Under the pieces are notes generated by a model. That model was not told the DNA's origin. It worked only from the letters and a program-made list of their open reading frames with translations, and did not search any database. Positions 40,190 through 50,142 of a DNA stretch of 64,000 nt are shown here, in pieces. Every line of letters begins with the position of its first letter. Positions within the stretch are counted from its first letter, which is position 1. The DNA is from Leptobrachium leishanense (lineage: Eukaryota > Chordata > Amphibia > Anura > Megophryidae): NCBI GenBank assembly GCA_009667805.1, contig CM019065.1, forward strand, positions 17,248,952 through 17,312,951. Reading direction: 5' to 3'. The position numbers were made by a program, and so were the translations under genes.

Positions 40190-43100
40190 AAGACATCCCC
40201 GATCTATTCCGTTACGTCAGCATCAGGGGATTGATAGCTGCTGATCCAGGACTGATTCATTTTTATAAATCTCAGCCGGTCTACAGAGTTGGTGGACAGA
40301 CGCACTCTTTTGTCTGTGACAAAACCTCCAGCGGCACTGAACATCCTTTCAGAAAGCACGCTAGATGAAGGGCAACCTAGTAGCTGCATAGCATATTGGC
40401 TAAGTTCTGGCCAGTGATCCAATCTCAACACCCAGTAAGCCAGGGGATCATCTGCTGGAAAGTTATCCAGGTCTGCCCTTGCCCCTAGGTAGTCCTGCAC
40501 CATATGGTGAAGACGCTGGCAATGGGTGCCTACATTTGACGTCCCTGGGCGTCGTGAACTAAAAAAAATTAAAAAGGCATCAGTCAAGCGGCCCCGGCCA
40601 TCACCACTATTCCTCTGATCATCTGCAGCCTCAGAAGCAACTGTGTAATCACTTGGTAACCTACCAGTGCCTGGAAAGGTGTTACACAAGTGTCGCTTTA
40701 GAGCGTCTTCAATTTTTTTCATCCTGTGCTCCCTCTGTGGGGGCAGGATGAGCTCTGCAACTTTACCCTTGTATCGTGGATCAAGAAGGGTTACCAACCA
40801 GTAATGATCCCTCTCCTTAATAGCATGAATCCTGGGGTCCTTTAGCAGGCTTTGCATAATAGGGGAGCCCATGCAGCGTAGGTTGGAGGTGGCATTAGCT
40901 TCCGAGTCTTCCTGCTCAATGAGGAGGATGACCCCATCGTGCACTTCCTCCTCCCAGCCACGTACCAGTCCTTGTGTTTCTGGGCACACAAAACCCTCCC
41001 TTGAGGAATCCCCACCTTCAATGCCCCCACTACTCAAATATTCCTCCTCCTCATCCTCGTCCTGTCTGATCTGAGGAGGACCCGCTGGAATGCTGTCTGC
41101 AGAAAGACTGGGGCCTTCAGAGCTAGGGAAGACATCCTCTTCCTCCCGCTGCTCTGCCTCTAGAGCCACATATATAATTCCCTGCAGAGTGTGCTCCAGC
41201 AGGAACACTAAAGGAATTGTGTCACTGATGCATGCACTGTCCCTGCTCACCATCCTCGTTGCCTCCTCAAATGGTGACAGTACAGTGCATGCATCCTTGA
41301 TCATCAGCCACTGCGGGGGGGGGGGAACCAAGTTGACCTAAACCTGTCCTTGTGCCATACTCACACAGGTACTCATTGATGGCCCTCTGCTGCTTGTGCA
41401 GATGCTGCAGCATTGCTAATGTCGAGTTCCACCTGGTGGGCATGTCACAGATCAGACGGTTTGTGGGAAGGTGGAATTCTCTTTGAATTTCTGCCAGGCG
41501 AACACTTGTTGGGAATGACCGTCTGAAATGGCTGCAGACTTTTCTGGCATGGCTGAGAAGCTCTGCCAGCCCTGGGTACTTGGTTAGGAAACGCTGTACC
41601 ACTAGATTTAGGACGTATGCTAGGCATGGAACATGCATCAATTTACCCTTGTGTAGAGCGGAGAGAAGGTTGCTGCCATTATCACAGACGATCATTCCCA
41701 GCTGAAGCTGGCGTGGTGTTAACCATCTCTGCACCTGCCCCTGCAGAGCTGGCAGAATTTCTGGCCCGGTGTGGCTCCTGTCCCCTAAACAATCCAGCTC
41801 AAGCACAGTATGGCTTCTTTTTGCTTGAGACATAGCGTAGACCCTGTCAGGCGTCGGTTTAACTGCCACTTCACCAGAGACACAGAAGGAGGAGGAGGAG
41901 GAAGAGGGAGACGTGGTGGTGGAGCAGACAGACCTCATACAAGCAGCTTTCTGGAGGCGTGGTGGATGAACAAGCTCCAGCACAGAGCCCCGTCTTGGAT
42001 CCCTCCCAGCTGCAATCAGAGTTACCCAGTGTGCCGTGAAGGAAATTTAACGACCCTGTCCATGCTTGCTGGACCACGTGTCTAAAGTCACATGCGCCTT
42101 GCTGCTGACTGCCTTTCCCAATGACTCGATAACATTGTCTTCCATGTGCTGGTATAGTGCTGGAATGGCCTTCCGTGAAAAGTAATGGCATTTTGGAACA
42201 TGCCACTGTGGTACAGCACATTCAGCAAATTCACTGAAGGGAGCAGAGTCCACCAGCTGGAAAGGCAGCAGCTGCAATGCGAGTAATTTTGCTAATCTGG
42301 CATTTAGACACTGTGCTTGGGGATGGTTGGGACTATATTTTTTCTTACGCTGCAGCAGCTGGGGCAACGTAATCTGACTGTGTAAATCTTCAGCTGATGG
42401 GATGCCGTCACATTGTGAGTAAGGAGCTGGTACATCCATTACTGTAGCATGATCCCTGTCAGTGGAGGTTGTAGGCAATGACATGGCAGGACATACAGTG
42501 GGGGTAGAGACAGATGAGGAGGAGGAGGACCTACGCAAAGTTTTGCGCCAACGGGATGTGTGGCAGGTGGTCATATGTCGCCTCAAGCACTTGGTACCCA
42601 AGCGTCCGGTGTCTTTCCCACGCTTGAGCCTCTTCTGACATAGATTGCAAATTGCAACGGTGGGGTCTGCTGCACATTTCTTAAAGAACTCCCAGACAGC
42701 AGAGTTCCTGGATGTGTGCTTTGAGACAACAGCACTCTGCACCTGAGCAGCTCTGACATCTGATGCCTTGGACTGGCTAGTGCTACGGTTGGTCATAGAG
42801 GATGTTGTGCCTCGTGTTTCTTGTGCCTCCTCCTCCTCCTCACTTGACTCTTCTGTTCGATCAGGCACCCAGGTGGAGTCAGTGACCTCATCATCATTGT
42901 CATCATCACCTCCTATCTCCTCGTCACTGGAGCCAACTTGGCAGTATGCTGCAGCTGCTGAGGCAACATGAGTGCCAGTTATTTGTGTGTCATCACTGGC
43001 ACCCCCTTCCTCTAGGTTGATTATACTCTCTTCCTCAACCTCAGAGATTGAATCAGAGCACTGTACTTGCTGCGCATCCTCAAGCGACATGTCACTGTCA

Positions 43101-43459
43101 TTGTAGTCAAACAATTCAGCTGACTCCTCCGTGTGTGATAGCGAGGCTACGGCAGGAGTCGCTGTGGACATGGAGGCTGCATTAGATGCTTTTGCAGCTG
43201 AGGTGGACTGTAAAGCACTACAAGCCTGGCTGGCAGAGGACAGGGAGCATGAGGATGGCCTGGTTAGCCAATCCACCAAATCCTTTGTATGTTGCTGCTG
43301 CTTAAGGCGGCCAGCTCAAGTTAGAAAGGACAAGCGTGCCCCTGCAGAGGATGCACCACGTCCACCACGACCAGAGGCACAGCCTCCCGACACAGAGGCT
43401 GCTTACCCTCTTATCTGTGTCTGGGAGCGTCTGCCTGTCCTTTTTGGTCTTTCTGACAT
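40190..43459 (-). pseudogene. hAT transposase with BED zinc finger (two or more frameshifts)
   Basis: Minus-strand frames 43279-42047, 41983-41267 and 41331-40204 form one protein of about 1000 residues. In order: a Ser/acidic N-terminal region, a BED finger (AICNLCQKRLKRG... CLRRHMTTCH, C2-H2 type), a region with HVTLDTWSS, the RNase H-like core (MIVCDNGSNLLSALHKGKLM, DMPTRWNSTLAML), an acidic insert (EDEEEEYL), LLDPRYKGK, and the dimerisation domain (DPLAYWVLRLDHWP... SSVLSERMFSAAG). It normally excises and reinserts hAT ends, leaving 8-bp duplications. Frameshifts lie near 42050 and in an 11-base poly-G run near 41317-41327. An MSERPKRTGR start at 43459 runs into a stop near 43403. Introns might explain some breaks. 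Confidence 0.9.
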
Positions 43460-43479
43460 AGTGAGTGACATATAGATTA

Positions 43480-44225
43480 AATATATACAGAACTCTGATT
43501 CAACTCTGGTATAAAGATTAAAGATTTCCAGAACTCTTGTATAACTCAGTGAGACACCCTGATAGCTGGCAGCCAGTGACAAGACACCGATTACAATTCC
43601 CAGAAACCTCCTATAAATCAGTGAGACCCCCTGATGGGTGCCAGTGACAAGACACAAATTACAATTCTCAGAAAGCTGCTACAAGTCAGTGAGACCCCCT
43701 GATAGGACCCCCTGATAGCTGGCATCAGTGACAAGACACAGATTAATATTCGCAGAAATCTGCTAGAAGTATGTGGGACCCTCTGATAGCTGACAGTGAG
43801 AAGACACAGATTACAAGTCTCAGAAACCTCCTATAAACCAGTGAGACCCCCTGATGGGTGGCAGTGACAAGACACAGATTAGAACAATTCCCAAATATTT
43901 TGTAGAAATTACTGACGCCCAAAATACTTGCTGGCAGTGACAAGACACAGATCACCCCAATTCCCAAATTGCTGGGAGTGAGAACACAAAGATTACCTCA
44001 GATTACCTCAATTTCCAAATATTTTGTAGAAATTACTGACCCCCAAAATACTGCGTGGCACTGGCAGTGAGTCACAAGACACAGATCACCTCAATTCCCA
44101 AATATTTTGTAGAAATTACTGACCCCCAAAATACTGCGTGGCACTGGCAGTGAGTCACAAGACACAGATCACCTCAATTCCCAAATATTTTGTAGAAATT
44201 AGTGAGCCCCAAAATAGTTGCTGGG
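43480..44225. repeat. hAT subterminal tandem repeats
   Basis: Two arrays: GTGAGACCCCCTGATAG-type units at 43545-43900, and AATTACTGACCCCCAAAATA-type units of about 85 bp at 43905-44220, matching the arrays at 29690-31460 and 1-480. Such arrays often bind transposase in hAT elements. Confidence 0.85.
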
Positions 44226-44375
44226 AATGAGAACACAACAGATGAGACCCCCCCCCCCAGTAGATGAGACCCCCCCAGTAGCTGGTGGCAGACTGGCAGT
44301 AAGAACACACACTAACACAACAACAATCTCTTCTGAAATCTCCTCTCAAACACGTGCTGAAGCGCTGTGTGAAGC

Positions 44376-44383
44376 TTTATATA
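44376..44383 (-). promoter_or_regulatory. Candidate TATA box for the hAT transposase
   Basis: TATATAAA on the minus strand lies about 0.9 kb upstream of the transposase frame, and is conserved with its surroundings (AGCACACTATATAA) in the copies at about 668, 31520 and 62290. Conservation in four copies suggests function. No transcription start can be placed. Confidence 0.45.
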
Positions 44384-44685
44384 GTGTGCTGCGGGACTTA
44401 GCTCTGTGAGCCCATGATTGGGCAAAATTTGCCCAATCAGGACTCTGAGCCGTGATTGGCATAGTCTTGAACCTGTCTTGCACCTGACCTGTGGTCAGGT
44501 GCAAGGCTGTAGCCAATTACAAGCTTCAGGCCAGTGGAAAAGTGCATTGTGGTCCATTGTGGTGCATTGTGGGCGAACACGCGGTGAACAGGCGGAAATG
44601 TTCGTAGTTCGCAAATATGCGAACAGGCTATGTTCGATGCGAACTCTGAACCGATCGAACCGAACAGCTCATCCCTAGTCTTTAT

Positions 44686-45200
44686 AAGTGTGCATGGGAG
44701 GGTTCAGGCTCTGTGTCAGTGTGTGTGTGTGGTGTTCAGGGATTAAGGATCTAGGTCACTGTATGTGTATGAGAATATCATGGCCTCTTTTTGTGTTAGG
44801 GAGTCTCTGTGTGTGTCAGTGTCTCTGTGTTAGTCTCTGTCAGTGTCTTTGTCATTGCCTGCGTGTCTCTGTCGCCTTTGCCAGTAACTTTGTCCAGGTG
44901 TGCGTCTCTTTCAGTGTCTGTGTGCTCTTTGTGTCTATGTCTATTTGCCATTGTTTCTGCATGTCTTTGTCAGTATTTTTGTTTCTGTTAGTGTCTCTTG
45001 TGTAACTCTGCATCAATGTCTAGGTCTTTGTCATGTCTGCATGTCCCTTGCGGTCAGTGTCTTTCTCATCTGCATGTCCCTTTCAGAGTCTTTGAGTCTT
45101 TCCATGTATCTCAGTTTCTTAGAAGCTCTCTAGATGTCTGTATCTTTGTCAGTGTTTCGGCCATTGTTTGTGTATGTGTCCTTCAGTGTATCTTTCAGTC
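44686..45200. repeat. Low-complexity GTCTCTGTGTCAGT tract
   Basis: Irregular repeats of GTGTCTCTGT, GTCAGTGTCT and GTCTTTGTCA. The plus-strand frame rich in Cys, Val and Ser is a composition artefact. Confidence 0.8.
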
Positions 45201-45205
45201 ACTAT

Positions 45206-45755
45206 CAGGGTTATTCAGAGAGCACCGATATGTCACCGACATTTGGGTGCTCTCTTGTTCCCTGCAGCATTCATCACAGGGTCCCAAAAATGCGGTGAAT
45301 CGACTCGCGAATGAATTGAAAAATTGCCAAATCAATTCAAAAACCTGCCGAATGCATCAGACAATTCGCGGCAAAACTGCCAAATCGATCAGAAAAAAGC
45401 CGTCGACCCACCGAACAGACCGCTGACCAGCCACCGGAAAAAGCCGCCAAGCCGCCGAACGGGGTAAAACAAAACAAAAAAACACTGCAAGTTTCAAAAG
45501 GCATTTTAATAAAAAAGACTACAGCATAAAAATGCCGGGAAATGATATATAAATTCCTATGAATAACAATAAAAAGGTCTGTTACAGAAATTTAAAAGAT
45601 GACATTTAAAAAAAAACAATTGGGGGAAAAAATAGTAAAAAAATGCCTAAAAAATCCTTTTTGAATAGCTGTATGGCCACGAAATTGCCTCGTACGGGGA
45701 AATTCACTGTTCGGTGCAATTTTAGGGCCGATTCGGCTCTCTTTGAATAACCCTG
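45206..45755. mobile_element. Fold-back MITE copy, 550 bp, 3-bp duplication TAT
   Basis: Ends CAGGGTTATTCAGAGAG and CTCTTTGAATAACCCTG are flanked by TAT at 45203-45205 and 45756-45758. The interior resembles 54331-54960 (AAACTGCCAAATCGATC; AAAAAGCCG). Confidence 0.82.
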
Positions 45756-46052
45756 TATGTGAGCAGTCTCTTTGCTTTTTGTTACATGTCTTTGTCATTG
45801 TTTGTTTGCTTCTGTCACTGTCTATAGGGGTTATTCACTAAGTGGCAAACTTAGCCCAAAGAGGAAAAGGGTCATCCAAGCTGTTGGACCATCAGTGTCA
45901 GGTCCAAAAGTCAGAATCTGTCATGGCATAGGGGGTGTGCCAGTGCCCATGGCACAGGTAACATGCACATCCAGGCAACATTAATACAGAAACATATGTA
46001 CACATTTTGGAGCAACATATGCTGCCGTTCAGATGTTGGGCCGTATTACATA

Positions 46053-46985
46053 TGTAGCGCTGTTTAAAACTCTGTTGCTGCATTGCTCAGTTTTGGCCAC
46101 CAGAGGGAGACAAGCAAAATGTAAACATACTGGACACAATGGGACTACGTTTTCCAGCATGCTTTGGGGCAGAGACAGGAAGTGGGTGGGGATTGAGGAG
46201 AGGACATCCGCAGCCTCGTGGAAGGAGAGCCAGTGTGAGCCGAGGAGTGAACCAAGTGAGACGCACGTGAGACTGTGAGTGATTATTACCAGGCCGGAGA
46301 TCAGGCGCTGCCTTGCCGACGCTGGGATCGATACATTGACTTGCCAGAGACCTAGTAATCCACCGCGGAGAGGTTTGCACAGACGCAGAGTAGCAGATTG
46401 GACCCCGAGTAAGACCGCAATGATCCACAGGGAGTGCAGGCAGTAGGCCGTGACCTTGCTGTAAAGACTGACAAGCAGGAGAAGCGGATCCGGTGGCACA
46501 GAGTCCCAAGGAAATCCAGCGGAGAGACCTCCTTGATCGGGCAGCGGAACAGAGTGTCTGGCGGATGGGTGAGAGGCCTTCCAGGCCACAGTCAAACTAT
46601 AACAAAGCACGCTGCAGCATTGCTTAAATCTACAGGGCCCCAACGTGACTAGTCAAAGATTTACCAAATCCTTTCACTGGCCAGTTGAAATATAGTACCC
46701 GGGTACCTGAGCTCACACACACACACCTTTTTGGGACATAACCTGCACGGGACTTACACTCCAGAAACGAAGGGGTTAAACTTTTATTTTACCGCTGCGC
46801 GTTTCTCGCATTACAAAATCCTGTTTTTCTATGCACTGTGTTTACATTATATATGCCGCTTTATTGGGACCAGTAAAGAATATAATTTATAAAATCCACA
46901 ACAGTGCTGGTGTATATTTATTCCCTAGTCCGGAGAGACTAACCCGAGGTTAAATTTAGCGGCTCCTCCGGGAGTGAGCGCTACA
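46053..46985. mobile_element. Solo LTR, 933 bp, 4-bp duplication CATA
   Basis: It begins TGTAGCGCTG and ends GTGAGCGCTACA, with CATA on both sides (46049-46052 and 46986-46989). TG...CA ends with a 9-bp inverted repeat, a 4-bp duplication and lengths near 0.9 kb fit a retroviral-type or other LTR. No internal genes remain. Confidence 0.75.
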
Positions 46986-47209
46986 CATACATAACGCTAA
47001 CGTTAGCGCTCAGCTGTGTGAGCATTAACGTTAGCTCTGGTTGCCCTAGGGCGGGCACACCATATTACAATCCGAACACTAACGGGTTCGGTATGTAATA
47101 TTATTCTGAGCTTGCGCTTTTCAGCGCGAGGTTACTGTACTTTGCGCTCCCTATGCTTAACATGGGGAGCGCAAAGAGTTAATTAGCGTAAGGATTACAA
47201 AGTCATAAC

Positions 47210-47864
47210 TAGGGATGGGCTGCCGGGTCGAATCAGTTCGAAGTTCGATTTGAAGATCGACTGTTCGAAAATTCACGAACTTCCAACTTTTCTGGATGTT
47301 CTAGGAAAGTTAGAAAGAAAAAAAAATTCTAAAAAATTCCAATAAATGCTTAAAAGATCCTAAAAAATCTAAAAATAAAGAGACTCTTTACTGCAGAATA
47401 AAATAATAAACGGTTTATTAGATATTGAATTAAACCGGGAATATTTCCCACTCATTGTTGGTCAAACATTTCCCACTCATTGTTGGTCAAACATTTCCCA
47501 CTCATTGTTGGTCAAACATTTCCCACTCATTGGTGATAAAACATTTCCCATGGCATCAAATCGCGTTTAAACATGAGCAAAAGCGGTAAAAAATTAGCTT
47601 AGCGCACAGCAGTGAAAGGTTTAAAACCATTTTTTTAAAACTTTTTTTATTGTATCCTGTCCCCCAGGGCAGTACCCAGACCCCCAAACACCTTTTATGG
47701 CCAATATCTTGCATATATGCCCTCTTTGAGAGGACCTTAATTTTCGAACGTTCGAGCCCCATTGACTTACATTGTGTTCGCATCGTGTTCGAGTTCGCTG
47801 TCGAACTTTTTCAAGGTGTTTGAGTTCGAATGCGAACTGAACACGGACCCCCGGCACATCACTG
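47210..47864. mobile_element. Short hAT derivative with diverged right end
   Basis: The left end TAGGGATGGGCTGCC is preceded by GTCATAAC, and the right end CACATCACTG is followed by GTCCTAAC (7/8 match). The interior includes four units of a 27-bp repeat (ATTGTTGGTCAAACATTTCC, 47455-47540). It shares the AATAAAGAGACTCTTTACTG block with fold-back elements, so it is a chimera. Confidence 0.7.
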
Positions 47865-48324
47865 GTCCTAACACTAATTACCGTCCTGCTTCGGTTAACT
47901 CCATAATTACCCACAGCTTGGAGCTGATGCTAACTGATACGGCTTCTGCAGAATCAAATACTCACCTCTCATCAAACCCAAAGATCAAATACTCACCTCT
48001 CATCCCACAGCAAGAACGGCAGCTCCATCCACTTCTTCTTGCTGCCAGAAACAGAGAGAGACTGGGGGGAAAAAGTCCCCCAGTCTTCCTCTGCGAATCA
48101 AACCGCCGACCGTCATGTGACTGGCAGCGGAAGCCTCAGTGGATTCCTATTGAGGCTGCTATGAGCATCCCGTAGCTTAGCGCCACGTTACAGTGCAGGC
48201 TGCTGGATAAGCGCCTGCGCCGTAATATCGCGCTAAAACCGTGAGAAACCTGCAGTCGCACATTAGCCACCTTAGCGTCCCCGTTTTAGTGCAATATATG
48301 TAATATGGCCCGTTGTCTTTTACA

Positions 48325-48480
48325 GGGACGTCCCTGCATCTTCCAGCATGACAACGCCAAACCACATTCTGACCAGATTACAAATACATGGTTGCATAAG
48401 CAGAGAGTGCGGGTGCTGGCATGGACTGCCTGCAGTCCTGACCTGTCTCTGATTGAGAATGTGTGATGTGTTATGAAGCG
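48325..48480 (+). pseudogene. Tc1/mariner transposase fragment
   Basis: The plus-strand frame reads QHDNAKPHSDQITNTWLHKQ, then RVRVLAWTACSPDLSLIENV. The spaced motifs HDNAKPH and SPDLSLIEN correspond to the second Asp and the Glu of a Tc1 DDE transposase. Only about 50 residues survive and no inverted ends are seen. The sequence differs clearly from the three Tc1 copies in intron 2. Confidence 0.85.
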
Positions 48481-49487
48481 CGAAATAAGACACAGCCTTG
48501 TCGCCCATTTATCTCACTTTCCAAATCGGCTATTTGGTCTAGATTGTTCTCTTCTCCTGAGTTTCACCTTTCTTTGAATAGACCTGTATATGTGTACGTC
48601 CAAAATGGCGTGGCTCATCTTACTTCTGGGTTTCACTACCGTGTGTTCCACCGTGGGACGCATGGGCTCATCATCCAATTCTGCGCATGTGTCCTCACCG
48701 GTCGTTGATTGGAGCTGTTTACCAGTCCTCCTCCAGTCTTCGTTTTTACTTTCATTATCCCTCGTCTTGTGGATTAGACAATTTATGGGGATTCAGAACT
48801 TTTTATAAGTTCCCCATTGACTAAAGTGAATGAATCAAACAAAACTCTTGCTCTTCATAAATATCTTCTTTCCTAGTTCAGACGCCAACATTTAAGCTCT
48901 TCTCTGCTGGACTATGTATGTTGCACCTTATTTCTTGTTTACCGAGAGATGTTAAACAAATATACAGCTCACTAGTCACTACTAAACGTATAAACTAAAA
49001 ATCCATTATGAAATAGATAAAATAATTTTAGGTAGTGGAGGAACGCAAAATAGAACATGATGGAAACCCGCAATGGATCACTTATTAAATAAGCGGAGAA
49101 CATGAAGGGCAGTATTACAAAGCTGGCGCTAACTTAGCCTGATCTGTTGCAAATGTAGCAATTCCATAACCTACAATGGCTCTGGAAGGTTTACAACAGC
49201 TCTGGTTAAGTCAGCATCAACTTTATAATATAGCCCGTAGTGTATTAAAACCAGAAAAAAATATCTGGTCACCCTCCTCTTATTTCTCTGTACCACTTTG
49301 ACTCCTCTCTCTTAGTCCTACGTCCCCTTTTCTGCGGGTTCCATTGCCCCATTCTGTGTCCTTCATGTGATATGCTGATTATTATTGTGTTTTCTGTTGC
49401 AACTCTATCGGACGTGATTAATCAAGAATGGAAGAAGTGGTTAAATAATGTGATTTGCTCATGAATGATTCATTTCATGTTTCTCAG
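48481..49487. other. Intron 3, end portion
   Basis: Bases 48495-48592 match the right end of the short element at 60183-60364 (TTTCCAAATCGGCTATTTGG). Bases 49113-49232 form a small repeat with GGGCAGTATTACA and TAATATAGCCC ends. The remainder is AT-rich intron, with a pyrimidine-rich acceptor region before 49488. Confidence 0.6.
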
Positions 49488-49632
49488 GGCAGAGTTCCAG
49501 GAGTGCTGCAATGCTGGTAGATATTTCCTGGTCACGCAGGAAAACACTCACATAGGAGATAATATCACCTACGAAACTAGAAAGGATAAACACATCGAGG
49601 TGACTGAAAAAATTCATAAAATGTTTCCCAAG
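49488..49632 (+). CDS. st8sia6-like: ST8Sia exon 4: CCNA segment before motif L
   Basis: A 145-bp exon bounded by CATGTTTCTCAG at 49487 and AAG|GTATGT at 49632/49633. It enters in phase 2 and leaves in phase 0, coding residues 96-143: AEFQECCNAGRYFLVTQENT, then HIGDNITYETRKD and KIHKMFPK. The CCNA, the TQENT, the G-x-N-x-(T/S)YE pattern and MFPK before the next exon are all typical of ST8SIA1/5/6 proteins. An N-glycosylation sequon (Asn120, NIT) sits where the family usually has one. This is one of the two clearest homology anchors of the gene. Confidence 0.92.
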
Positions 49633-50142
49633 GTATGTCTAAGACACCCCTAAATATCTGTGCACCTCCCTATACACTGTGTCATAATGATCTATAAACA
49701 TCTGAGGGGTCTTCACAGCCAAACTCTTCCTGCTTGACTTCTGTGGTCATTTAATTACAGTTATGCAGGTCCTGAGAACCTCAGCGGTTAAAAAGGGGAT
49801 TTTGAGCTCCACTCAGAGACAAATAGTATGCCCCTTCTCCTCCAGGCTCATTGCTGCTAGTACAAAGCCACGTGGTTTGCACTACAATACAGGTATTATT
49901 ATTATTATTTATTCATATTTATTTTATAAATATTTTATACATTTTGTACATTTATTATTTAATTTATATTATTATTTATTTATCATTATTATTCATGAAC
50001 AAATCTACTGGTTGCTCTGTAAATGGATCACTCCAAGGTTTATACTGAGTACAGCCGAGACATTGCTGTTTGTGATGCTAAATTACAGCCTAAAGAAACC
50101 AAAACCGGGTGCCTACACTCCTAGTTGTTCTCTATTACTCAG
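49633..50142. other. Intron 4, start
   Basis: Intron without a recognisable gene. Bases 49895-50000 form an ATT/TTTA microsatellite. Confidence 0.6.

Larger units (their letters stand above)
38300..44677 (-). mobile_element. hAT transposon, 6378 bp, near-complete copy
   Basis: Ends TAGGGATGAGC and GCTCATCCCTA are flanked by GTATTTAT (38292-38299) and GTCTTTAT (44678-44685), a 7/8 match of the 8-bp hAT duplication. The transposase lies on the minus strand (40190-43459) with subterminal tandem repeats on either side. A LINE fragment (38562-39440) is inserted in the non-coding left part; the other copy gives the empty site TTTTCCATGA-AATAAAGG. Confidence 0.94.
46038..48311. mobile_element. MITE-like element with nested solo LTR and hAT derivative
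   Basis: Ends GGGCCGTATTACATA and TGTAATATGGCCC are inverted and flanked by GTT (46035-46037 and 48312-48314). The core (TAACGCTAACGTTAGCG, CTGGTTGCCCTAGGGCG, AGACTGGGGGGAAAAAG) recurs at 9715-9960 and 6270-6710. It is split by a solo LTR (46053-46985) and a hAT derivative (47210-47864). A similar short copy may lie at 49113-49232. Confidence 0.7.

Noticed and set aside
44688..45426. Cys/Val/Ser-rich frames resembling a membrane protein
   Set aside because: Composition artefact of a GTCTCT-type simple repeat.
46029..46643. 204-codon minus-strand frame
   Set aside because: It lies wholly inside a solo LTR; no retroviral or host motif was seen.
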